Origin: Syntrophales bacterium
GTDB lineage: Bacteria > Desulfobacterota > Syntrophia > Syntrophales > CG2-30-49-12
DNA: 51,962 bases
Direction of reading: 5' to 3'
Assembly: GCA_030018935.1 (NCBI GenBank)
Contig: JASEGZ010000009.1
Location: forward strand, 1 to 51,962
Below are positions 1 through 8,279 of the stretch, piece after piece. The notes beneath the pieces were generated by a model that made no database searches, was not told where the DNA came from, and saw only the letters and a list, made by a program, of their open reading frames with translations. Positions within the stretch are counted from its first letter, which is position 1. The number at the start of each line of letters is the position of its first letter. A program made the position numbers and the translations under genes.

Positions 1-2
1 TT

Positions 3-656
3 CCTGTTGTCTTGACTCGCGATGAGACGAAGCGGATCATTGGTGCGATGACCGGAATTCATCAGCTTGTTGTTAAACTGTTGTACGGTTCCGGGTTGCG
101 CATCATCGAATGCCTGAGGCTGAGGGTGCATGATATTGACTTTGATATGAAGGCACTGACAGTCCGCAGCGGCAAAGGGGACAAAGACAGAGTCACGACA
201 TTTCCGCCCAGTCTCCAAGCGCCGTTGGAGACGCATTTGGGGCATGTCAGAATCGTACACGAAGGAGATCTTGCCAGCGGATACGGTGAAGTCTACCTAC
301 CCCACGCTCTTGCCAGGAAATACCCCCATGCCGCAAGGCAGTGGCAATGGCAGTACGTCTTCCCCGCTCAAAGCCTGTCAACCGACCCGCGCACAGGCAT
401 CGTTCGCCGGCACCATCTGGATCCCAGTCCCATCAACAAGGCAATTGCAAATGCCGTGCGGACCGCCGGTGTCCAGAAGCAGGTCAGTGCGCACACCTTT
501 CGCCATTCGTTTGCAACGGATTTGCTCCGGCGAGGCACAGATATCCGTACGATTCAGAGTTTGCTGGGCCACAAAGATGTGCAGACGACAATGATCTACA
601 CGCACGTTCTACAGCAAGGCGGTGAAGGCGTAATCAGCCCGCTCGAAGATCTGTGA
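3..656 (+). CDS. intI: Integron integrase, N-terminally cut by window edge
   Basis: Tyrosine recombinase of the integron-integrase family, which recombines attI and attC sites to capture gene cassettes. The frame is open to the window edge, so the N-terminal SAM-like DNA-binding part lies outside and the 217 visible residues are the catalytic part. Visible catalytic residues are Arg in GSGLR (codon 99-101), His and Arg in HTFRH (492-494, 501-503), His in LLGHKD (570-572) and Tyr in MIYTH (597-599). The extra segment [16 protein letters not shown] followed by RRHH is the integron-specific patch that separates IntI from XerC/XerD. The end GGEGVISPL is also typical of IntI. Any attI site and cassette array would normally sit beyond the 5' end of the gene, outside this window. 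Catalytically it looks intact as far as seen. XerC/D is the alternative but does not have the patch. Confidence 0.88.
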   Translation, partial: PVVLTRDETKRIIGAMTGIHQLVVKLLYGSGLRIIECLRLRVHDIDFDMKALTVRSGKGDKDRVTTFPPSLQAPLETHLGHVRIVHEGDLASGYGEVYLPHALARKYPHAARQWQWQYVFPAQSLSTDPRTGIVRRHHLDPSPINKAIANAVRTAGVQKQVSAHTFRHSFATDLLRRGTDIRTIQSLLGHKDVQTTMIYTHVLQQGGEGVISPLEDL

Positions 657-669
657 TTCATCTTCATCT

Positions 670-858
670 GCTGTCAACGGCTATCACATACCGTATAATC
701 TTGACTATCCGGTGGTGTGCATGGATGAATCTTGCAAGCAAGTGATCGGCGAAATCCGTGAGCCGATACCTTGTGCACCTGGACAGCCGGTACGCATTGA
801 CGATGAATACGTGAGAAACGGGGTGGCGGAAATATTCATGGAAATAGACGTTACATAG
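670..858 (+). pseudogene. IS630-like transposase remnant
   Basis: An open stretch with no good start encodes YPVVCMDESCKQVIGEIRE and then DDEYVRNGVAEIFM before a TAG stop. This resembles the segment around the first catalytic Asp of IS630-family DDE transposases (VVCxDExxKQ followed by DYEYxRNG). Only about 60 residues remain. The N-terminal helix-turn-helix part and the later catalytic residues are missing, so it is a dead fragment. It lies 13 bases after intI, which fits a region visited by mobile DNA. The 38 bases from 859 to 896 hold nothing recognisable. Confidence 0.62.
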
Positions 859-896
859 TACTATGTCATTCGTTAAATTTTCCCTGTCCTGTCCCT

Positions 897-1760
897 CTAT
901 TCTTCAAATTGCCCATGAAGCCCGTGGAAACCACTCTTTGCCCCTTTGTTCTTCCTTTCCTTGAAGAAGTTATACTCCCCGGGCTGCCAGTGCACGTTTG
1001 TACCCAGGGTGTGGAGTAAACCGGTGGTATCCCATCCGGCAAGGATTCCCACCTGAGCATACGTTACCTGGCGTGATGCCTTGCCTATCGCAATGACATC
1101 CCGTCCCAGAGTGGCCAAATCAGCGGCCAAATTATCCGCCGCCTCATCCAGCTTATCATTCGGCACTACTCTGTTTACCAGCCCGATCTGCAATGCTTCC
1201 TCGGCGCTCACCGTTCTGCCTGTAAGCCAGATGTCAAGCGCCCTCTTCAGACCATAGGTCATAATCGCCAGAGGGGAGACCTGCCCGCCGAAGGCAAGCC
1301 TCTGCTCCCGATGACTGAATATGGCATCCTCGGCAGCAATCGCCATATCGCAGCACTCGGTAATAAAAAACCCTTCCCCGAAGGCTATCCCATGTACCAC
1401 GGCAATCGTTATCTTGGGAAAGAGAAATAATCTGCGAAAAGTCTTGTCAAACCAGGTATTGTCAACTTTAAGCCTTGCCTGCTGTCCGGCAGTCTTTCCC
1501 GGCTCCAGTCCATACACAAACCCTACCCTGGTCAGGTCGTGTCCGGCGCAGAAGCCTCTCCCGGCCGCCTTTATCAACACCACCTTTATCTCGTCATCCT
1601 CCTCCGCCATCCCCAGTGCGTCCCTGTAGAAGTTATCACATATCCCCCCGTCTCCTGGAAAATCCATCACATTCAACTTCTCCGGGTAATTCAAAATAAT
1701 CGTTGCAATGCTGCCGTCCTTCTCGTAGATAACTTTACCCACTTCTTTTCTTTCAGTCAT
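897..1760 (-). CDS. Enoyl-CoA hydratase/isomerase (crotonase) family protein
   Basis: 287-aa crotonase-fold protein, presumably acting on an acyl-CoA thioester in the cytoplasm. Visible are the N-terminal strand IATIILNYPEKLNVMD, the first oxyanion-hole loop GRGFCAGHDL and the second loop around GIAFGEGF, then the family segment AEEALQIGLVNRVVP. The second loop normally reads GxxxGGG, and this copy has GEG, so the exact reaction (hydration, isomerisation, hydrolysis or C-C cleavage) cannot be given. A central insertion (GLEPGKTAGQQ) and a C-terminal extension make it longer than the usual ~260 aa. AGAGG-like bases (AGGAGGT) precede the ATG at 1760. It follows the CoA-transferase relic at 1802-2426 on the same strand, so the two probably once formed an operon. 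Confidence 0.8.
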   Translation of the reverse strand: MTERKEVGKVIYEKDGSIATIILNYPEKLNVMDFPGDGGICDNFYRDALGMAEEDDEIKVVLIKAAGRGFCAGHDLTRVGFVYGLEPGKTAGQQARLKVDNTWFDKTFRRLFLFPKITIAVVHGIAFGEGFFITECCDMAIAAEDAIFSHREQRLAFGGQVSPLAIMTYGLKRALDIWLTGRTVSAEEALQIGLVNRVVPNDKLDEAADNLAADLATLGRDVIAIGKASRQVTYAQVGILAGWDTTGLLHTLGTNVHWQPGEYNFFKERKNKGAKSGFHGLHGQFEE

Positions 1761-1801
1761 TTTAACCTCCTCTGTTTATTTAAGGATAATCCGTAACAGG
1801 T

Positions 1802-2426
1802 TCAAGACCAGGGTGGCTTTTCTTTGAGTTTTAAAAGTGGTTCCCGGAAAATCTCTGCGGGCATTTCTTTCAGTTCACGGGAAATCAACGGTTTAAAGCT
1901 CATCCTGTTTAAGACATGTCCCTGAAGATTTACTCCCGGAGCAATTTCCGTAAGTACAAGCCCTTCCTTTGCCCATTCAAAAACGGCTCTTTCCGTAATA
2001 ATTTTTACCGGTTGACCGACTTCTAACGCATATTCCCCACTTACACTAATTTGTTCGACCTGATCAATAAACTTCAGGACCTCCCCATCTTTAATGATCT
2101 TTACTTTCCCATCTTCGATCTTTAAGAAACCCACCAATCCTGGTTATCCTTCCCCCTAACTTGCTTGCATTTACATTTCCCTGGCGATCAATCTGGGCGA
2201 ATCCAACGCAGGAGATATCATGTCCCCCACCATCGAGGAAATCCATCATAGATGGTTGACCGATGATACCCGCCGCATTAATTGCGGTGTTAAAGTTAAG
2301 CCCAAAGCCTGGCACACCACCGATCATCCCGGCTTCAATAACGAAAGTTATGTCCTCATATACCCCCTCCCCGTTGTCACGAATCGGCAACTGTCTTGCC
2401 ATGGCTGTGATTTTTAAAGTGGACAT
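1802..2426 (-). pseudogene. Acyl-CoA:acetate/3-ketoacid CoA-transferase remnant (YdiF-like), truncated and frameshifted
   Basis: Two overlapping reading frames (2426-2091 and 2137-1802) together match the C-terminal domain of YdiF-type class I CoA-transferases. The first carries FLDGGGHDISCVGFAQ and GNVNASKLGGR. The second carries KVKIIKDGEVLKFIDQVEQI, ISVSGEYALE, ITERAVF and EIAPGVNLQGHVL. At the junction the frame changes, and about 25 residues expected between GGF and the IEDGK segment (the KKVVFCGTFT-like strand) are absent. The N-terminal two thirds are missing as well. About 210 of ~520 residues remain, so the gene cannot make an active enzyme. It sits divergently from the MaoC operon, directly upstream of the crotonase. 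Confidence 0.72.
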
Positions 2427-2459
2427 CCCTGTTTTTTTATGTTAAGGATCAGGCGAACA

Positions 2460-2516
2460 TTGGAGTTTTTGGGATCCAGATATTATAATACCACATACAG
2501 ACATGTGGACACATGT
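2460..2516 (+). promoter_or_regulatory. Candidate promoter and operator of the MaoC-SDR-CoA-transferase operon
   Basis: A perfect -10 box TATAAT lies at 2484-2489, with a poor -35 candidate TTGGAG at 2460-2465 (18-bp spacer). Just after the -10, where +1 is expected, is an inverted repeat CCACAT-6 nt-ATGTGG (2491-2508), followed by a second ACATGT at 2511-2516. This placement suits a repressor operator. Which regulator binds is unknown, and no regulator gene is adjacent. The ribosome-binding site GGGAGGAG precedes the MaoC start. Confidence 0.42.
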
Positions 2517-2544
2517 AAAAAAATAAAAGGGAGGAGTTTTTGAT

Positions 2545-3009
2545 ATGGCAGAGGAATCAGTATCGAGGTACTGGGAAGACCTGGAGATTGGGGAGGAGTA
2601 CACAACTCCCTCCCGCACTGTTACAGAGGCGGACATTGTAAATTTTGCCGGTCTTTCCGGAGATTACAATGAGCTTCACACCAGTGAAGAGTTTGGTAAG
2701 AATACCGCCTTTGGAACCAGGATCGCCCATGGGCTTTTAGGATTGGCCATCGCTTCCGGTCTCTTTACACGCACGGAATTTTGCCTGCAAACGTCAAAAA
2801 ACCTTGTCGCCTTTCTCGGCCTGGAATGGAAATTCAAGGGGCCTATCAAGATCGGCGATACCCTTACCGTGAAGGTCCGGGTCGTGGATAAGAAGGAGAC
2901 GAAAAATCCTGAGAGAGGGGTCTATGTCCTGAAGAGAGAGGTGTATAACCAGCGGGGGGAGATGGTTCAGGAGGGTGAAACCCAGTTAATGATAAAAAGA
3001 AGGACATAA
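2545..3009 (+). CDS. MaoC-like (R)-specific enoyl-CoA hydratase/dehydratase
   Basis: 154-aa hot-dog fold protein of the MaoC/PhaJ family, which adds water to trans-2-enoyl-CoA or removes it from (R)-3-hydroxyacyl-CoA. The hydratase-2 motif is visible: the Asp of SGDYNELHTS and the His in the same segment, followed by IAHGLLGLAIASG. Later strands include GPIKIGDTLTVKVRV and the terminal GETQLMI. The length is normal for a single-domain member. The start has a strong GGGAGGAG 8 bases upstream. It heads a forward run with a dehydrogenase (gap 15 bp) and two CoA-transferases, which suggests one pathway: CoA activation, hydration, then oxidation of the hydroxyl. The substrate cannot be read from the sequence. 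Confidence 0.85.
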   Translation: MAEESVSRYWEDLEIGEEYTTPSRTVTEADIVNFAGLSGDYNELHTSEEFGKNTAFGTRIAHGLLGLAIASGLFTRTEFCLQTSKNLVAFLGLEWKFKGPIKIGDTLTVKVRVVDKKETKNPERGVYVLKREVYNQRGEMVQEGETQLMIKRRT

Positions 3010-3024
3010 AGGAGGATAGGTGTG

Positions 3025-3768
3025 ATGAGAGTCAAGGACAGAGTGGCGGTTGTAACCGGCTCCGGAAGGGGCATAGGTGAAACAACAGTACGCAGGCTTT
3101 CCGAAGAGGGGGCCAGGGTTATAGTTACTGACGTAAATGAGGAAGGCGCTATCAAGGTAGCTAACGACATAAAGGCTAAGGGAGGGGCGGCCATCGCTGT
3201 AAAGACAGATGTGACCAGAATCGGTGAGGTAGAGGTCTTGATGGAAAGGGCAGTTAGAGAATTTGGAAGACTGGACATCCTGGTCAACAATGCTGGATTC
3301 AACAGAGATGTGCTGGTAAAAGATATGACGGAGGCGGACTGGGATGATGTTATTGATACCGACCTTAAAGGGGCGTTCCTCTGCGCCAAGTTTGCCTCGA
3401 AATATATGGTGGAACAAAAATATGGGAAAATCGTAAATATATCTTCCCGGGCATGGCATGGAAACCCGGGTCAGGCTAACTATTCATCTGCGAAGGCGGG
3501 GATCATAGGTCTGACCAAGTCCCTTGCCTGGGAATTGGGTCGGTATGACATAAATGTCAATGCTATCGCCCCGGGTCTGATTGCTACCGAGTTGACGAAA
3601 TCTCATCCGAAGTTTGAGACGATAAAGGAGAGGATGTTAGCGAATCAGCCGATAAAGAGGATTGGTGAAACTATAGACGTGGCAAACACGATCCTCTTCC
3701 TCGTCTCAGATGAATCGAGTTTTATCTCGGGAGAAGTGATTCATGTAAGCGGGGGGAGATTCGGTTAA
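3025..3768 (+). CDS. SDR-family 3-hydroxyacyl-CoA/3-oxoacyl dehydrogenase (FabG-like)
   Basis: 247-aa short-chain dehydrogenase/reductase with a Rossmann fold using NAD(P). Visible are TGSGRGIGE near residue 11, the NNAG motif, and the Ser-Tyr-Lys triad (NISSRAW, then NYSSAKAG). The end ISGEVIHVSGGRFG is typical of FabG-like proteins. I chose ATG 3025 because GGAGG at 3011-3015 is 9 bases upstream; a GTG at 3022 would be one codon earlier. It lies 15 bp after the MaoC hydratase and before two CoA-transferases. The likely role is oxidation of a 3-hydroxyacyl-CoA (as BbsCD does in anaerobic toluene degradation) or a FabG-type reduction. The motif alone does not separate these. Confidence 0.85.
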   Translation: MRVKDRVAVVTGSGRGIGETTVRRLSEEGARVIVTDVNEEGAIKVANDIKAKGGAAIAVKTDVTRIGEVEVLMERAVREFGRLDILVNNAGFNRDVLVKDMTEADWDDVIDTDLKGAFLCAKFASKYMVEQKYGKIVNISSRAWHGNPGQANYSSAKAGIIGLTKSLAWELGRYDINVNAIAPGLIATELTKSHPKFETIKERMLANQPIKRIGETIDVANTILFLVSDESSFISGEVIHVSGGRFG

Positions 3769-3822
3769 TGGTAACCATACGGAAGAGGGGCCGGTGACAG
3801 TAAGAAAGGGTAGTGGAGAGTA

Positions 3823-5601
3823 ATGAAGGAGAGAGTCAGAAGGGTATTAGAAAATAATTTCAAGATAAGGGAATACGAAGGGACAGACAAGGTATGTGAG
3901 CTGGGTGAGGCCATAAGGAAGAACGTAAAGCCCGGGATGACCATACATTTCTGCCAGACCGGTATCAGGTGGTGCACGGCGGCCATATACGAGCTGGCAA
4001 GGCAATTCTGGGGGAAAACCCCCGCTTTTACGCTGGTCGGTATATCGTTAAACCATCCCATTGCAGTCCTGGTGCATGGGGGGTTGGCAAAGAAGCTCAT
4101 TACCAGTTACTGTGGAGATCCCTATCATACACCGGGACCGAATGCCGTCTTTCAAAGGGCATATAGGGAAAAAACAACGGAAATAGAGATCTGGTCTATC
4201 TTATCCGTGCCCTTGAGGTTGAAGGCCGCCGCCATGGGGGTGGCCTTCATGCCGACGAGATCGCTGATCGGAAGCAGCATGGCGGAAGAGAACAGAGAGG
4301 ATTTCATTATCATGGATGATCCCTTTTCCAGCGGGGAAAAGGTCGGGCTGCTAAAGGCCCTCTATCCCGATATCTCCATAACCCACGGCTGGGCTGCGGA
4401 TAGATACGGGAATACACTGCTTCTCCCGCCGTACGCGGATAACATGTATGGGTGTATGGCAAGCAAAAACGGAACTATTGTGACGGTGGAAAAGATAGTA
4501 TCCACAGATTATATAAGGCAATACTCCCACCTCATGAAACTCCCGGGGGATTATGTAACGGCAGTGTGTGAGGTCCCCTTCGGTGCGCATCCCAGTGGAC
4601 TGTCCAACAGAGGTATCAGTGATTTCCCCGTTTATTGCGAGGATTATGACTTTGTGGCTGCGGTATGCAAGGCGGCGAAGGACCCGGAAGAGTTTGACAG
4701 ATGGATAAATAAATGGGTCCTGGGGTGTAGGGACCATAGTGAATATATCGAGAAGCTGGGTTACGAGAGAATCCTTAGCCTGAAAGGCAGGGTCCATCCC
4801 GATTCATGGCGGTATGATGTGGAGGCGCTTACAAAGGAGTATGACTCTCCCGAGTATACCCCCTTGGAGATGGCCGTTGTCGTTGCCGGGCGGAAGACAA
4901 GAGAGAGGATTAGAGAAAATGATTACAGAACGGTCCTTGCCGGGGCGGGGATCGCCAATCTTGCCGCCTGGCTTGCCTATTTTGCCCTGAAGGAGGAAGG
5001 ATTTGACATAGAACTCATGGCGGAGATAGGGATATACGGTTACACCCCCACACCCTTTGATCCGGCCGTCTTTAACCACCGGAATTTCCCCTCCTGCAAG
5101 GCGATGACAGACATCCATGATGTGATGGGAATATTTCTGAGCGGTTCGAGAAACAGGTGCATCGGGACCCTCGCGGTGGGTGAGATAGACAGGTACGGCA
5201 ATATCAATATCACAAAGATCCCCGAGAAACTCTTATACATCGTCGGATCAGGGGGGGCAAATGATATCGCCAGTTCCGCCAGGGAGGTGATCGCCATCGC
5301 CGTCCAGATGGAGGGAAGGTTTGTAGATAAGGTGAGTTACATTACCTCCCCGGGGAAAGTTGTAAAGACACTGGTATCTACGCTGGGTCTCTTCGAAAAG
5401 ATAGGGGACGATCAGGAATTTACCCTTACCGGTTATTTCCGAAACCCCCAGTTTAACACCCCGGAAGACCACGTCCGTCAGATCAGGGAGAACTGTGGCT
5501 GGGATTTAAAGGTTTCTTCCCATCCGGAGGAGATACCCCCACCAAGCTTGGAAGAATTGATTTTACTGAGGATGTTTGACCCGAGGAAATACTACCTATA
5601 A
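3823..5601 (+). CDS. Fused alpha-beta class I CoA-transferase (glutaconate CoA-transferase-like)
   Basis: 592-aa protein joining both halves of a class I (family I) CoA-transferase, which moves CoA between acyl-CoA and a free acid through a glutamyl-CoA thioester. The N-terminal half (about 1-310) holds GMTIHFCQTG, ITHGWAADRYGN and LPPYADN. The C-terminal half (about 340-592) holds AGAGIANLAAWLA and AEIGIYGYTP, where Glu401 is the probable catalytic Glu, then ITKIPEKLLYIVGSGGANDI and SPGKVVKTLVS. Many relatives are two separate subunits, so the fusion is notable. It lies 54 bp after the dehydrogenase. The stop TAA is inside the first unit of a 7-bp repeat array that fills the gap to the next CoA-transferase. 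The substrate is unknown; dicarboxylic acids are common for this group. Confidence 0.8.
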   Translation: MKERVRRVLENNFKIREYEGTDKVCELGEAIRKNVKPGMTIHFCQTGIRWCTAAIYELARQFWGKTPAFTLVGISLNHPIAVLVHGGLAKKLITSYCGDPYHTPGPNAVFQRAYREKTTEIEIWSILSVPLRLKAAAMGVAFMPTRSLIGSSMAEENREDFIIMDDPFSSGEKVGLLKALYPDISITHGWAADRYGNTLLLPPYADNMYGCMASKNGTIVTVEKIVSTDYIRQYSHLMKLPGDYVTAVCEVPFGAHPSGLSNRGISDFPVYCEDYDFVAAVCKAAKDPEEFDRWINKWVLGCRDHSEYIEKLGYERILSLKGRVHPDSWRYDVEALTKEYDSPEYTPLEMAVVVAGRKTRERIRENDYRTVLAGAGIANLAAWLAYFALKEEGFDIELMAEIGIYGYTPTPFDPAVFNHRNFPSCKAMTDIHDVMGIFLSGSRNRCIGTLAVGEIDRYGNINITKIPEKLLYIVGSGGANDIASSAREVIAIAVQMEGRFVDKVSYITSPGKVVKTLVSTLGLFEKIGDDQEFTLTGYFRNPQFNTPEDHVRQIRENCGWDLKVSSHPEEIPPPSLEELILLRMFDPRKYYL

Positions 5602-5667
5602 GACATACGTCATACGTCATACGTCGTAGGACATAAGACATACGACATAAGACATACGACATAAAAG
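5598..5667 (+). repeat. Heptamer tandem array (RTANGWC)n, locus 1
   Basis: Nine consecutive 7-bp units run from 5598 to 5660: ATAAGAC, ATACGTC three times, GTAGGAC, ATAAGAC, ATACGAC, ATAAGAC, ATACGAC, then a degenerate ATAAAAG that runs into the ribosome-binding site AAGAAGGAG of the next gene. The upstream gene's TAA stop is bases 2-4 of the first unit. Related arrays are at 10197-10245, 29479-29567 and 48662-48767. Confidence 0.9.
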
Positions 5668-5679
5668 AAGGAGAATGGT

Positions 5680-6837
5680 ATGTTGTTAAAAGGAATGAAA
5701 GTCTTGGATCTATCGTCATTGCTTCCCGGTCCGTTCTGCTCTCTCATGCTTGCATCCTTAGGGGCGGAGGTGATTAAGGTGGAACCGGTGGGGGGGGGCG
5801 ATCCCATGCGGCAGATGATATCGGGGCTTTTTGCCTTTTTAAATCGCAACAAGAAGAGCATCACCCTGAATCTGAAAAGCGAAAAAGGAAAAGAGATATT
5901 TTTCAAGCTAACAAAGGATTGCAACGTGATGCTGGAAGGCTTCCGACCGGGTGTGGTCAAGAGATTGGGTATAGATTATGAGAATGTCAAAAAGGTAAAT
6001 CCTGCGATCATCTATTGTTCTATTTCCGGTTACGGACAATCCGGTCCCTATGCGGATATCCCCGGGCATGATCTCAACTACCAGGGCGTGTCCGGTCTTT
6101 TAAGCATAAGCGGCAACATTGATTCTCCTCCTGAAGCTGTCAGCGGGATTCAGGCGGCGGATATATGCGGGACCATGTTTGCCCTTTCCTCGATCCTTGC
6201 CGCCTACTGTTACTATTTAAAAGAGAAAAAGGGGCGCTACATTGATGTTTCCATGACAGATGGGCTATTTGCCTGGATGGGGCCCCGTATCTGTGAATGG
6301 CTTGCCCAGGGGAAACCGGATAAAAGGACGTTTATGCAGCGAGGCTCCTATGGGATATTCAGGACAAAGGATGGGAAATATATCTCTCTCGGTGCCGTGG
6401 AGACACATTTCTGGGAAAATTTCTGTCGTCTCATCGGACGGGCCGACCTGCTGATAGAAAAGTACAACACTTGGGAGGGACGTAATAAACATAGCGAGGA
6501 GATCAAGCCCATCATGGAAAAGGTGGTCAGCGAAAAGGACAGGGATGAATGGCTCAAGCTCTGCACGGAGAACAATATCCCTGTAGCGCCGGTTAACGCC
6601 CTCTCGGAGGTGGATGCTGATCCGCATCTGATATTTCGCGGATTGATTGAAAAAAACCGGGAGGGAGGATATTTTGTTCATCCCTTTCCCGTAAAATTTT
6701 CCGAGAAAAAGGATGCTGAGCTCTCCCCTGCCCCTGAGGTAGGAGAACACAATAAAATCCTGCTGAGAGAGTTGGGCTATGGGGATGAGGAAATAGCATC
6801 CTTAGAAAAGGAAAAAGTAATACAGGGAGGAGTATAA
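5680..6837 (+). CDS. CaiB/BaiF (class III) CoA-transferase
   Basis: 385-aa family III CoA-transferase. These enzymes transfer CoA between acyl-CoA and a carboxylate through an aspartyl-CoA intermediate. The start shows the classic GMKVLDLSSLLPGPFCSLML and GAEVIKVEP. The nucleophile is likely Asp161 in IQAADICGTMFALSSI, and the C-terminal part has APVNALSEV followed by FRGLI. BbsE/BbsF, which activate benzylsuccinate with succinyl-CoA, belong to this family; a homodimeric member such as formyl-CoA transferase or an alpha-methylacyl-CoA racemase are alternatives. The motif does not decide between them. It is the last gene of the forward run MaoC-SDR-CoA-transferase and converges on the MBL gene 27 bp downstream. 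Confidence 0.85.
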   Translation: MLLKGMKVLDLSSLLPGPFCSLMLASLGAEVIKVEPVGGGDPMRQMISGLFAFLNRNKKSITLNLKSEKGKEIFFKLTKDCNVMLEGFRPGVVKRLGIDYENVKKVNPAIIYCSISGYGQSGPYADIPGHDLNYQGVSGLLSISGNIDSPPEAVSGIQAADICGTMFALSSILAAYCYYLKEKKGRYIDVSMTDGLFAWMGPRICEWLAQGKPDKRTFMQRGSYGIFRTKDGKYISLGAVETHFWENFCRLIGRADLLIEKYNTWEGRNKHSEEIKPIMEKVVSEKDRDEWLKLCTENNIPVAPVNALSEVDADPHLIFRGLIEKNREGGYFVHPFPVKFSEKKDAELSPAPEVGEHNKILLRELGYGDEEIASLEKEKVIQGGV

Positions 6838-6864
6838 ACCCAGAGCCCAGAGCTTTAGAAACTG

Positions 6865-7617
6865 TCACTCCAGCGTCATCAGGGACTGCCATCTTTCCCA
6901 TTCAGTTTCCCAGGAGAGACCCATTTTCCTGAGAAGGGTAATCATCTTTTCCTCATTAAAACGGAGATACGGATTAACCCTCCGCTCATCTTTCATGGTG
7001 GAGTACACATGGCCTGGATTATAGTTCCTCAGAAAAAGATCAATGTCCCTGTTATCCGGTTCGAGACGTCTGGCGAAGGACATCGCATCTTTAAGGTAAT
7101 CGTGTCCTGCGTATATAATGGTGCTGCAGGGTAAACTCATGATCCTCTTGATGGAAAGATAAAATGCCTTGATGTCACCGGTAAAGCAGTTTCCGATCGT
7201 GCCGTTAAAAAAGGTATCTCCTGTGATCAGAATGTTATCTAAGTGAAAGCATATGGAGTCGTAGGAGTGCCCCGGGGTATGGTAAATATGAATCTTGTGG
7301 CCTTCGAGGTTAAGCTCTCCGTTGTCTGGCATGTCCCCGTACATTAAAAGCAGGGTCCCTGTTCTCTCGAGAAGATCTCTATTTCCCGCCATGTGATCGG
7401 GATGAGCATGGGTGTTTGCCACGAGTACCAGATTCAGCTTGTTGGTCTTAATGAAAGAGAGTATTTTTTCGGAAGCGCCGCCGTCAATGGCCAGGGCAGA
7501 GCTCTTTCCGTAAACCAGATAACCCAGGTTGTCTACAGCGTAGCGAAATTGTTTAACTTTCAACATGGTCGAAAAAAGATTTTGAGCCCTGATGAAGCCA
7601 ATTTTCAAAGGTCTCAT
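6865..7617 (-). CDS. MBL-fold metallohydrolase, glyoxalase II-like
   Basis: 250-aa metallo-beta-lactamase fold hydrolase. The dinuclear metal motif is THAHPDHMAGN; further ligands are the His in HTPGHSYDS, the Asp in ITGDTFFNGT and the His in IYAGHDYLKDA. The end RVNPYLRFNEE resembles the C-terminal substrate-binding segment of hydroxyacylglutathione hydrolases, which hydrolyse thioesters. Relatives include plain thioesterases and persulfide dioxygenases, so the substrate is open. I kept the ATG at 7617 because AGAGG lies just upstream; an internal ATG (MLKVKQF) has no ribosome-binding site. It converges with the CoA-transferase operon and may handle thioesters, but that is inference from position. 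Confidence 0.75.
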   Translation of the reverse strand: MRPLKIGFIRAQNLFSTMLKVKQFRYAVDNLGYLVYGKSSALAIDGGASEKILSFIKTNKLNLVLVANTHAHPDHMAGNRDLLERTGTLLLMYGDMPDNGELNLEGHKIHIYHTPGHSYDSICFHLDNILITGDTFFNGTIGNCFTGDIKAFYLSIKRIMSLPCSTIIYAGHDYLKDAMSFARRLEPDNRDIDLFLRNYNPGHVYSTMKDERRVNPYLRFNEEKMITLLRKMGLSWETEWERWQSLMTLE

Positions 7618-7889
7618 CTGCCTCTAAAGTTTCTTCATAGAGTATTTTCCGGGAAGAGGCAAGGGGTAAAAGACAAGGAGTGAGAGGGTAAGGAGAGGAA
7701 AAATTTCCAGTCATTTGAGGAACAATTCGCCAATTTTTCCGGGCCGATTTTTATTTTCTTGTCTGAGCGATAATTTTTCCCTTGACTTTCTCATAGTTAA
7801 TAGATTAATCTTAATACTATTCACAGTGTGGCATACCAATTGCGTTACATAACATAACGGCAAATAAATTAAAGAGGAGGTAGTTCAAG

Positions 7890-8279
7890 ATGAAGCGTTT
7901 TTTGGTGTTTTTTGTTGCAGTGTCTTTTCTCTTCTGTGCCTCGGCCTTTGCGGTTGAGAAGCCCGGTGCCGCTCCAGCTAAAGCAGCTCCGGCTGCTAAG
8001 GAGACCAAGATGAGTGCTACGGGGAAAGTCATGGAGATCTCCGATACGATGTTGAAGATCGAGCGTACTGTAAAGGGAAAAGCAGAGATCATGGAAATTG
8101 TTTTAGAAAAAGCATGTCCCTGTCTCAAGGTATGTCCCAAGATCCAGGTAGGGGACAAGGTAAAGGTCAGCTACGTGACGAAGGACGACAAGAATGTTGC
8201 CCTTAAAGTAATTAAGAAGCGTGCCAAGAAGGTAAAGAAGGAGGGTGCTGCAAAGGAAGAAAAACCGGCTGAGGAATGA
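7890..8279 (+). CDS. Small exported Lys/Ala-rich protein, function unknown
   Basis: 129 aa. A signal peptide is clear: MKRFLVFFVAVSFLFC, then ASAFA-VE as the likely cleavage site. An Ala/Pro/Lys-rich linker follows, then a small beta-rich domain (about 42-105, TGKVMEISDTMLKIE and QVGDKVKVSYV) with Cys in ACPCLKVCPK, and a Lys-rich tail. It looks like a small periplasmic OB-like domain; I do not recognise a named family. The upstream TTGACT at 7782-7787 may be a -35 box but its -10 partner is weak. A strong terminator follows at 8337. Directly after the TGA, a shifted frame would read EEVAPAAK and stop, matching the style of the tail, so the C-terminus may have been shortened by a small deletion or insertion. 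Confidence 0.7.
   Translation: MKRFLVFFVAVSFLFCASAFAVEKPGAAPAKAAPAAKETKMSATGKVMEISDTMLKIERTVKGKAEIMEIVLEKACPCLKVCPKIQVGDKVKVSYVTKDDKNVALKVIKKRAKKVKKEGAAKEEKPAEE

Noticed and set aside
656-896. attC sites or gene cassettes after intI
   Set aside because: No paired attC core sites are visible, and cassettes normally lie on the other side of intI.
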